NCBI RefSeq assembly: GCF_016863335.1
Contig: NZ_BOOR01000025.1
Span: 186,001 to 250,000 of the forward strand
DNA from: Planotetraspora thailandica
GTDB taxonomy: Bacteria; Actinomycetota; Actinomycetes; Streptosporangiales; Streptosporangiaceae
Direction of reading: 5' to 3'
Length of the DNA stretch: 64,000 bases
The translations under genes were made by a program, and so were the position numbers. Under the pieces are notes generated by a model, which searched no databases, had not been told where the DNA came from, and saw nothing but the letters and a program-made list of their open reading frames with translations. Shown piece by piece: positions 33,216 through 40,234 of this stretch. The first letter of the stretch is position 1; every line of letters starts with the position of its first letter.

Positions 33216-34595
33216 TCAGTTGTGTACGTGCAGCGGCTTGCCGGCCAGGGCCAGCATGGCCTCGCCAAGGGCCTCGGACTGCGTCGGGTGGGGGTGGATC
33301 AGCTGGGCCACATCGCCGGGCGTGGCCTCCCAGTTGAAGATCAGCTGAGCTTCCGCGATGAGCTCGCCGACGCGGCCGCCCACCATGTGCACGCCCAGGA
33401 CCCGTCCGTCGCGCTCGGCGACGACCTTGACCTCGCCCTGAGTCTGGAGGATCTTGCTCCTGCCGTTGCCGGCGAGGTTGTACGAGAGCTCGACGATGTC
33501 GTGGCCGCGCTCGCGGGCGACGGCGGAGCTGATGCCCACCGACGCGACCTCCGGCTCGGAGTAGGTGATCCGCGGCACGCCGTCGTAGTCGATCGGGACC
33601 GGGTTGACGCCCGCGATGTGCTCGGCCACCAGGATGCCCTCGGCGAAGCCGACGTGGGCCAGCTGCAGCGTGGGGATGAGGTCGCCCACGGCGTAGACGT
33701 TCGGCACGTTGGTCCGGCAGTACTCGTCGACCTTCACGTAGCCGCGGTCGACGGCGATGCCGGCCTCCTCGTAACCGAGGCCGGCGGAGACCGGTCCGCG
33801 CCCGACGCAGACGAACATGAGCTCCGCGTCGAGGGTCTTGCCGTTCTCCAGGGAGACGACGACACCGGTGTCGGTGGTCTTGACGCTGTCGAACCGCACG
33901 CCCAGCTCGTACTTGATGCCCCGGCGGCGGAAGGCGCGCTCCAGCAGCTTGGAGCTGGACTCGTCCTCGAGCGGGAGCAGGTGGGGCAGGGCTTCGACGA
34001 TCGTGACCTCGGCGCCGAAGGAGCGCCAGACGCTGGCGAACTCGACGCCGATCACGCCGCCGCCCAGGATGACGACCGAGGAGGGCACGCGGTCCAGGAC
34101 CAGCGCGTGGTCGCTGGAGATGACCTTGTCGCCGTCGATCTCGAGACCGGGCAGCGACTTCGGCACGGAACCGGTGGCCAGGACGACGTTGCGGCCCTCG
34201 AAGACCTGGTCGCCGACCACGACGCGGCCCGGGCCGTCCAGGCGGCCCTCGCCCTCCACGACCGTGATCTTCTTGCTCTTGATGAGACCGGACAGGCCCT
34301 TGTAGAGCCCGCTGATCACCTTGTCCTTGTAGGAGTGGACGCCGGGGACGTCGATGCCGTCGAACCGGGTCTTGACGCCGAACGACTCGCCCTCGCGAGC
34401 CTGGTCGGCCAGCTCCGCCGCGTGCAGCAGGGCCTTGGTCGGGATGCAGCCGCGGTGCAGACAGGTGCCGCCGACCTTGTCCTTCTCGATGAGGAGGACG
34501 TTCATGCCGAACTCGGCCGCCCGCAGCGCGCAGGCGTATCCACCGCTACCGCCACCTAGGACCACGATGTCGTAGGGGCCGCTGCCATCAGCCAC
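33216..34595 (-). CDS. lpdA: Dihydrolipoyl dehydrogenase (E3)
   Basis: A 459-residue flavoprotein that re-oxidises dihydrolipoamide with NAD. FAD site VVLGGGSGGYACALRA; redox disulfide Cys45/Cys50 in GGTCLHRGC; NAD-binding VVILGGGVIGVEFASVW; second FAD motif NVYAVGDL; and the C-terminal dimer motif HPHPTQSEALGE with catalytic His. All are intact. GAGGAG lies 6 bases before the GTG at 34595. It is transcribed ahead of sucB. It serves pyruvate and 2-oxoglutarate dehydrogenases and possibly glycine cleavage. Confidence 0.97.
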   Translation of the reverse strand: MADGSGPYDIVVLGGGSGGYACALRAAEFGMNVLLIEKDKVGGTCLHRGCIPTKALLHAAELADQAREGESFGVKTRFDGIDVPGVHSYKDKVISGLYKGLSGLIKSKKITVVEGEGRLDGPGRVVVGDQVFEGRNVVLATGSVPKSLPGLEIDGDKVISSDHALVLDRVPSSVVILGGGVIGVEFASVWRSFGAEVTIVEALPHLLPLEDESSSKLLERAFRRRGIKYELGVRFDSVKTTDTGVVVSLENGKTLDAELMFVCVGRGPVSAGLGYEEAGIAVDRGYVKVDEYCRTNVPNVYAVGDLIPTLQLAHVGFAEGILVAEHIAGVNPVPIDYDGVPRITYSEPEVASVGISSAVARERGHDIVELSYNLAGNGRSKILQTQGEVKVVAERDGRVLGVHMVGGRVGELIAEAQLIFNWEATPGDVAQLIHPHPTQSEALGEAMLALAGKPLHVHN

Positions 34596-34673
34596 TGGAA
34601 TGCTCCTCGCTGGATTCGCTCACCGTCGGGTGGACCCGACAGCATCTTTTCACTTGTCTTTGGCGATCGGGGT

Positions 34674-36161
34674 TCAGTTGCCGGCGTAGCGCTCGGCGAT
34701 GCCGATCAGCGTCCGGGTGATCGCACCGGTACCACCCTTGGGGGTGTAACCGTGCGGCTCGCCCTTGTTGAAGGCAGGGCCCGCCATGTCGACATGGGCC
34801 CAACGAATGCCGTCGGGCACGAATTCCCGCAGGAAGATGCCCGCGGCGAGCATGCTGCCCCACCGCTCGGGCTGCAGGTTGGCGATGTCGGCGACGGGGG
34901 AGTCGAGGCCCTTGCGCAGCTCCTCGGGAAGGGGCATGCCCCAGGCCGCCTCGCCCTGTCCCGCGGCGATCTCCACGACCTCCTCGCGGAGCGCGTCGTC
35001 GTTGGACATGACGCCGGCCGTACGCCAGCCGAGCGCGACGATCTGCGCGCCGGTCAGGGTCGCCACGTCGACGATCAGGTCGGGGGAGTCCTCGGCGGCG
35101 CGGGCGATGCCGTCGACCAGGACCAGCCGGCCCTCGGCGTCGGTGTCGAGCACCTCGACCGTCTTGCCGCTGTAGGTGTGCAGCACGTCGGAGGGGCGCT
35201 GCGCGGAGCCGGACGGCATGTTCTCCGCGAGGCAGAGGTAGCCGACCGCGTTGACGGCCACGCCGAGCCTGGCGAGGGCCAGAAGCGAGCCGAACACCGC
35301 CGCGGCGCCGCCCATGTCGGACTTCATCCAGTCCATCGAGGCGGCGGGCTTGAGAGAGAGGCCGCCCGAGTCGAAGGTGATGCCCTTGCCCACGAAGGCG
35401 ACGCGCTTCGTGGCCTCGGGGTGCTCGTAGGCCAGCCGTACCAGGCGCGGCGGGTTGACCGACCCCTGGCCGACGCCCACGATGCCGCCGTACCCGTGCT
35501 TCCTCAGCTCGGTGTCGTCGAGCACCTCGACCGACAGCCCGGCTTCCGCGCCGATCTCCTGGACGATCTCGGCGAACTTGGCGGGGTAGAGGTCGGACGG
35601 CGGCGTGTTGACGAGGTCGCGGACCAGGCTGACCGACTCGGCCACCGTCGTCGCCCGCTTGACGGCCTCTTCGGCGCCGGCGGCCGCGGACAGGACGACC
35701 AGCTCGCCGACGGGGGCCTTCCCGTCGCCGTTCGTGCGGTACTTCGTGAAACCGTAGGCGCCGAGCAGCCCGCCGATCGCGACCGCCTCGACCTGGGCCG
35801 CCGTCGCGGCCGGAAGGGCGAAGGCGGCGGAGGCCGTGCCGGCGAGCGACCGGGCGGCGGCTCCGGCCGCGCGGCGCAGCGTCTCCAGGTCGTGGTCGCC
35901 GTCCGGGGCATCGCCCAGGCCGACCGCGACCACGACGGGAGCGGGCAGCGCTCCGAAAGTGGGAATCTTGGCGATCTCCTGAGCCTTGCCGCTGAAGCCC
36001 ACCGTGGTCAGGATTTCGGCTAGCCGGCCGTTGAAGGCCTGGTCAAGGCTGTCGGCGCCAGGAGCCGTCCGGGGTCCGTCCGGACTGGTGTGAATGCCGA
36101 CGATGAGCGCACCGGTCTCGATGGAGACCGGTTCAGAGCTGTTGAGGCGCACTATGGTCAC
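34674..36161 (-). CDS. pepA: Leucyl aminopeptidase (M17)
   Basis: A cytosolic hexameric zinc/manganese aminopeptidase of about 495 residues. The catalytic domain has GKGITFDSGGLSLKPAASMD (metal lysine and aspartates) and the signature NTDAEGRL-like VLDTDAEGRLVL, followed by NAVGYLCLAENMPSG-type sequence. The frame is open upstream to 36260, but conserved sequence begins at VTIVRLNSSEP. I therefore place the start at GTG 36161; no strong ribosome site is evident. It is 78 bases upstream of lpdA. Its upstream region carries the 53-bp tandem repeats at 36236-36390. Confidence 0.93.
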   Translation of the reverse strand: MTIVRLNSSEPVSIETGALIVGIHTSPDGPRTAPGADSLDQAFNGRLAEILTTVGFSGKAQEIAKIPTFGALPAPVVVAVGLGDAPDGDHDLETLRRAAGAAARSLAGTASAAFALPAATAAQVEAVAIGGLLGAYGFTKYRTNGDGKAPVGELVVLSAAAGAEEAVKRATTVAESVSLVRDLVNTPPSDLYPAKFAEIVQEIGAEAGLSVEVLDDTELRKHGYGGIVGVGQGSVNPPRLVRLAYEHPEATKRVAFVGKGITFDSGGLSLKPAASMDWMKSDMGGAAAVFGSLLALARLGVAVNAVGYLCLAENMPSGSAQRPSDVLHTYSGKTVEVLDTDAEGRLVLVDGIARAAEDSPDLIVDVATLTGAQIVALGWRTAGVMSNDDALREEVVEIAAGQGEAAWGMPLPEELRKGLDSPVADIANLQPERWGSMLAAGIFLREFVPDGIRWAHVDMAGPAFNKGEPHGYTPKGGTGAITRTLIGIAERYAGN

Positions 36162-36235
36162 GTGTGCCGATGCTAGCTGGGCTTTCTCCCCGACGCATAA
36201 ACGAGGGTTCGTCCTACGATTCATCACCCCCAACT

Positions 36236-36392
36236 TGTGATCATCTCCCATCGCCCCCAACCCTGGGGGTGATCATGCAGAAGCTCGCAGGCATGCCCCC
36301 TGACCTGGCTGAACGCGACTCGTGATCATGCAGAAGTTCGGAGATGTACATCTTCACCTGCGGGAACGCGATTCGTGATCATGCACATGCGG
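36236..36392. repeat. 53-bp tandem repeat locus 1 (TGATCA element)
   Basis: GTGATCATGCA starts at 36269, 36322 and 36375, exactly 53 bases apart, and a partial copy (GTGATCAT) starts at 36236. Each unit continues with AGAAGTTCG-like, then CCTG and GAACGCGA-TC sequence. It fills the gap between pepA and cobS. Orientation is opposite to loci 2 and 3. Confidence 0.85.
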
Positions 36393-36396
36393 CCGG

Positions 36397-37260
36397 TTAC
36401 AACACGGCCCACGTGAGCAGGGCCGCCGTCGTGGCGGTCTCGATCAGCGCGCCGAACACGTCTCCGGTGACGCCTCCCAGCCGCCGTACGGCCCGGCGCC
36501 GGAGGACGGCGGCGGCCGCGAGCCCCGCCCCGACGGCCAGCAGGCACGCGGCGACAGTGGCCGGAGGTCCGCCCAGCGTGTCCCTGAGCCTGAGTCCGGC
36601 GTCGGAGCCGGGCGGGGAAGCGGCCCAATGAGCCGCGGCCCAGGCGGCGCCCCCCAGCACCGATGCCGACACGACGGTCGCCGCCACCGCCCAGCTTCGC
36701 CGTACGGCTCCCGCGACGAGCGCGCCGAGCCCGCCGGGCCGGGCGGAGGGGACGCCGTCCCGGCAGGCCCACGTCACGGCGAGCCTGCCCGCCGTGCAGG
36801 AGGTGACCAGGGCAAGCGGCCCGATGGCGGGCATGCCTGGTCGTTGGACCAGCGACAGGGCGGCGATCTGGGTGAGGAGCGTGAAGACCAGCGTCATCAC
36901 GCCGAACGGCCCGATGTCGGATTTTTTCATGATGTCCAGGGCGGGGCCTGCGGGCTTTCCGCTGCCCAGGCCGTCGGCCAGGTCGGCGAGCCCGTCCAGG
37001 TGGAGCCCGCGGGTGAGCCAGGCAGTCGACGCGACGGCGAGCACGGAGGCCAGTGGCGCCGAGCCGGACGCGTACGACACGAGCAGGAGAACCGCCGACG
37101 ACACGAGCCCGACGAGCATTCCGGCGAACGGCGCCAGCGCCATGCCCCGGCCGGCGACCTCCCGGTCCACGTCGCCGAAGCGGACCGGGAACACCGTCAG
37201 CATCCCCAGCGCGAACCGCCACGCGGGGAGGAGCCCAGGGCGGCGTGAGGGTCCGGACAC
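36397..37260 (-). CDS. cobS: Adenosylcobinamide-GDP ribazoletransferase (cobalamin synthase)
   Basis: A 287-residue membrane enzyme that joins adenosylcobinamide-GDP with alpha-ribazole in the last steps of vitamin B12 assembly. The signature FALGMLTVFPV at the N-terminus is present. The central LHLDGLADLADGLG and MKKSDIGPFGVM motifs hold the acidic metal ligands, and several hydrophobic helices follow. It lies 56 bases after cobU on the same strand, so the two form an operon. A cobalamin riboswitch was looked for upstream of cobU and not seen. The stop is directly beside repeat locus 1. Confidence 0.95.
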   Translation of the reverse strand: MSGPSRRPGLLPAWRFALGMLTVFPVRFGDVDREVAGRGMALAPFAGMLVGLVSSAVLLLVSYASGSAPLASVLAVASTAWLTRGLHLDGLADLADGLGSGKPAGPALDIMKKSDIGPFGVMTLVFTLLTQIAALSLVQRPGMPAIGPLALVTSCTAGRLAVTWACRDGVPSARPGGLGALVAGAVRRSWAVAATVVSASVLGGAAWAAAHWAASPPGSDAGLRLRDTLGGPPATVAACLLAVGAGLAAAAVLRRRAVRRLGGVTGDVFGALIETATTAALLTWAVL

Positions 37261-37316
37261 GACCGACGATCGTAGCGACCGCTGCGCGCCCGGGACGGGC
37301 AGGGCTCAGAGGGGCA

Positions 37317-38528
37317 TCAAAGGGGCAACTGGACCGGTCTTCCCGCCACCACAAGGGCGACGTCCTCCGACTCCTGGGCGAGCCGCTGATTGAGCCGGCC
37401 GAGGGCGTCGCGGAACAGCCGCCCGCTGGCGGTCGCCGGGATCACCCCCAGGCCCACCTCGTCGCTCACGGCGACCACCGGGCCGGGCGTGCGCCGCCAG
37501 GCCTCCACCAGTTCGTCGCATCGCCGCGCCACCGACTCGGCCGGGGAGGCCTCCGGCGTGATGGCGGGAGCCGTACCGGTCTGGCCGGGCCACGCTCCGC
37601 ACTCGTCGAACACGGCGGCCAGCCATGTGCCCAATCCGTCGATGAGCAGAGTGCCGGGCGGATCATCGAGCAGCCGTGGCAGATCGGTGGTCTCCACCGT
37701 CCGCCAGTGCGCGGGCCTGCGGTCCCGGTGGGCCTTCACCCGGGCCAGCCACGACGGGTCGTCTCCGCCGGACGGCCCGGTGGCGACATAGGTCACGTGC
37801 GGATCCGCCGCCACCCGCATCTCCGCCTCCTCCGACTTGCCGGAGCGGGACCCGCCGAGCACCAATGTGCGCTTCGGGCGTTCGGGAACTTCATCCGGGG
37901 CCCATCCGGGGGCGATCCGCACGACGGTTCCGTCGGGTACGGCTCTCGCTCCCCAGAAGGCCAGTCTTCTGCCGAGTTCGGTTTCGGAGGAGACGCGATG
38001 GTCGGCGCCCACGGCGATCACCTGCGTGGTGGATGCGACCAGCCCGCGCAGCCGCAACCGGCCGAGCCGTTCGGGCCGGTCGAGGAGATCGATGAGCACG
38101 AGATCGAAGGGGCCCTCATGGGGATCGGGGTGTTCCCGCATCTCCTCGTACGGCCCGGCGGGGTGAGGGGGGAAGGCGAGCAGCAGTCGTGTCCCGTCGG
38201 GGGCGATGATCTCGTCGCCGTCCCCGCTGTGTCTGATCGTGTAGCCGTCGGGAAGCGGAGAGGCGGCGAGATCCCCGGAGGCTGGGGGAGTGGTCGAGGG
38301 GGGAGCCGCCGTATCGACGGAGTCGGGGAGGCCGGAGGCGGCGACGCGCGGAGGGGCCGCGGGAGCCGGCGGGGCCGAGGGCTGATAGGGCGAAAGCCGT
38401 ACCCGGCGGTCGATCACCACCGAGAGCGGCCGGCGCTGCGCGGGGGCGAGCCGTCCGCAGGAGGCGCAACCGCATCCGGGAACCGGCCAGCCGCCGGGGC
38501 CGGCGGTGCCCTCAAGGTAGACCTCCAT
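37317..38528 (-). CDS. cobU: Adenosylcobinamide kinase/guanylyltransferase with a metallo-lactamase-like N-terminal extension
   Basis: 403 residues, about 220 longer than the usual CobU. The C-terminal enzyme (about 220-403) has P-loop GGSRSGKS and the guanylylated His in ARVKAHRDRRPAHWRT. The N-terminal part begins YLEGTAGPGGWPVPGCGCAS, the pattern of PhnP-type metallo-beta-lactamase folds. It lacks the HxHxDH metal motif and contains a Pro-rich insertion (about 45-90), so it looks like a degenerate fold. Several actinomycetes carry such fusions (from memory). The kinase/guanylyltransferase acts just before CobS, its downstream neighbour. The extension may be structural or regulatory. Confidence 0.9.
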   Translation of the reverse strand: MEVYLEGTAGPGGWPVPGCGCASCGRLAPAQRRPLSVVIDRRVRLSPYQPSAPPAPAAPPRVAASGLPDSVDTAAPPSTTPPASGDLAASPLPDGYTIRHSGDGDEIIAPDGTRLLLAFPPHPAGPYEEMREHPDPHEGPFDLVLIDLLDRPERLGRLRLRGLVASTTQVIAVGADHRVSSETELGRRLAFWGARAVPDGTVVRIAPGWAPDEVPERPKRTLVLGGSRSGKSEEAEMRVAADPHVTYVATGPSGGDDPSWLARVKAHRDRRPAHWRTVETTDLPRLLDDPPGTLLIDGLGTWLAAVFDECGAWPGQTGTAPAITPEASPAESVARRCDELVEAWRRTPGPVVAVSDEVGLGVIPATASGRLFRDALGRLNQRLAQESEDVALVVAGRPVQLPL

Positions 38529-38926
38529 GCCACCTCCCCTCGTCTTCTGTGTCTTGCCTTCTGTGTCTTCCGGCGGTGCCTGAGACTAGCGGCGCTGTCC
38601 GACACTTCTGGACGGGCCAGTAGCCGTGCATGATCACGAACGGCGTTCCCCCAGGTGAGGATGCGCATCGCCGAACTTCTGCATGATCACGAGTGGCGTT
38701 CGGCCAGGTCAGGGGGCATGCCCGCGAACTTCTGCATGATCACGCCACGTGGGGGTGCCTGATCACGCCACAGGGGGTGCATGATCACCCCAGGGAAGGT
38801 GGGGGAATGGGGATAGGGTCGGCTGGACCTGGCGGAGACGGGATGACGCTGCTCGGCGAATCAGATGACGCTTCCCAAATCAGGGGAAGGCGTTCGAAAA
38901 CCGTCTCGGCTGTGCAGAAAGGGTGT
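38529..38926. other. Intergenic region between cobU and a small conserved gene
   Basis: About 400 bases without a gene. It contains repeat locus 2 (38628-38790). The last part has a possible promoter for the gene at 38927, but no clear -35/-10 pair. Confidence 0.5.
38628..38790. repeat. 53-bp tandem repeat locus 2 (TGATCA element)
   Basis: GCATGATCAC starts at 38628, 38681 and 38734, exactly 53 bases apart; shorter copies start at 38757 and 38779 (22-23 bp). Full units contain GGCGTTC, CAGGT and CGAACTTCT segments, and the second includes the palindrome GGGCATGCCC. Confidence 0.88.
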
Positions 38927-39139
38927 ATGAGCATGACATGGCGGTGGCGTTATGAGGACGCGACCGGAAGCGAGCTGACCGACAGGCCGCTGCCGCGCGA
39001 GATCTTCTCGAGCCAGGCCGACGCCGAGTCCTGGCTGGGCGAGACCTGGCGTGACCTGCTCGAATCCGGTGTCGAGCAGGTCACGCTCCTGGAGGACGAG
39101 CGCATCGAATACGCGGGGATGTCGCTGCGCGCGGTCTGA
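38927..39139 (+). CDS. Small conserved actinomycete protein
   Basis: A 70-residue soluble protein: MSMTWRWRYEDATGSELTDR, a Phe/Ser-rich middle, SWLGETWRDLLESGVEQVTL and a C-terminal YAGMSLRAV. It looks like a small conserved actinomycete protein with an alpha/beta pattern. AAAGGG precedes the first ATG; a second ATG two codons later is possible. The longer upstream open frame (from 38693) runs through the repeat locus and is not coding. The function is unknown. It is convergent with the aldo/keto reductase gene. Confidence 0.75.
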   Translation: MSMTWRWRYEDATGSELTDRPLPREIFSSQADAESWLGETWRDLLESGVEQVTLLEDERIEYAGMSLRAV

Positions 39140-39207
39140 GATCCGCCGAGAACTCGCGGAGCAGACCGCCCGGGCGGGCCGGGGGAACGACGCGCCTCCG
39201 CCAGTGC

Positions 39208-40209
39208 TTACGGGCGGCGGGCGGGCGACACGGTCCTGGCGGGGTCGCGCTCGACCACGGAGCCGAGCACGTCGTCGATGCGCTGCAGCGTCTCGGCGTC
39301 GAGTCGCACGCCGGCCGCCTTGGCGTTGTCGCGCACCTGCTCGGGACGGCTCGCGCCGACGATCGCCGACGACACGTTGGGGTTCTGCAGCACCCAGGCC
39401 ACGGCGAGCTGGGCCATCGTCAGCCCGAGATCGGCGGCGATGGGCTTGAGCTCCTGCACCCGCCCGAGGACGTCGTCGCCGAGCAGGCGCTTGATGACTC
39501 CGGCGCCTCCGGCCTCGTCGGTGGCCCGCGACCCGGCCGGCGGCGGCTGGCCGGGCAGGTACTTGCCGGTGAGCACACCCTGGGCGATCGGGGAGAAGAC
39601 GACCTGCCCGATGCCCTCCTTCTCCGACAGGGGCACGACCTCGGCCTCGATGACCCGCCACAGCATGGAGTACTGCGGCTGGTTGGAGACGATCCGGTCG
39701 AAGCCCATCTCGTCGGCGATCTTCAGCGCACGGGCGATCTGGTCGGCCGTCCACTCGCTGACGCCGACGTACAGGACCTTGCCCTGCCGTACGAGGTCGT
39801 CGAACGCCTTGAGCGTCTCCTCGAGCGGGGTTTCGACGTCGAAGCGGTGGGCCTGGTAGAGGTCGACGTAGTCGGTCTGCAGCCGGCGGAGCGAGCCGTT
39901 GATCGACTCGACGATGTGCTTGCGGGACAGCCCGCGGTCGTTGCGGCCCGGCCCGGTCGGCCAGTAGACCTTGGTGAAGATCTCCAGTGACTCGCGGCGC
40001 ACGCCTTTCAGCGCCCGGCCGAGCACTTCCTCGGCCTTCGTGCCCGCGTAGACGTCCGCGGTGTCGAAGGTCGTGATGCCCTCGTCGAGGGCCGCGCGCA
40101 CACATTCGGTGGCGGCGTCCTCCTCGACCTGGGATCCGTGCGTGATCCAGTTGCCGTAGCTGATCTCGCTGACCAGGAGACCGCTGCGGCCGAGATGGCG
40201 ATGTTCCAT
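39208..40209 (-). CDS. Aldo/keto reductase (Kv-beta/YghZ-like)
   Basis: A 333-residue NADPH-dependent oxidoreductase. The catalytic tetrad is visible: Asp and Tyr in FDTADVYAGTKAEE, Lys in EIFTKVYWP, and His in DLYQAHRFD. The cofactor-binding C-terminus SSAIVGASRPEQVRDNAKA is present. The start MEHRHLGRSGL is typical, so I use ATG 40209. It lies 25 bases downstream of the multicopper oxidase gene in the same direction, so the two are likely co-transcribed. Such enzymes reduce various aldehydes and ketones; the native substrate is unknown. Confidence 0.92.
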   Translation of the reverse strand: MEHRHLGRSGLLVSEISYGNWITHGSQVEEDAATECVRAALDEGITTFDTADVYAGTKAEEVLGRALKGVRRESLEIFTKVYWPTGPGRNDRGLSRKHIVESINGSLRRLQTDYVDLYQAHRFDVETPLEETLKAFDDLVRQGKVLYVGVSEWTADQIARALKIADEMGFDRIVSNQPQYSMLWRVIEAEVVPLSEKEGIGQVVFSPIAQGVLTGKYLPGQPPPAGSRATDEAGGAGVIKRLLGDDVLGRVQELKPIAADLGLTMAQLAVAWVLQNPNVSSAIVGASRPEQVRDNAKAAGVRLDAETLQRIDDVLGSVVERDPARTVSPARRP

Positions 40210-40234
40210 GGCTCGACACCATAGATCAAATACG

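Noticed and set aside
34674-36260. Longer PepA start at 36260
   Set aside because: The added residues are not family-like and run into the repeat locus.
36161-38927. Cobalamin riboswitch for cobU/cobS
   Set aside because: No B12-box-like or structured leader was found upstream of cobU; the intergenic DNA is mainly the 53-bp repeat.
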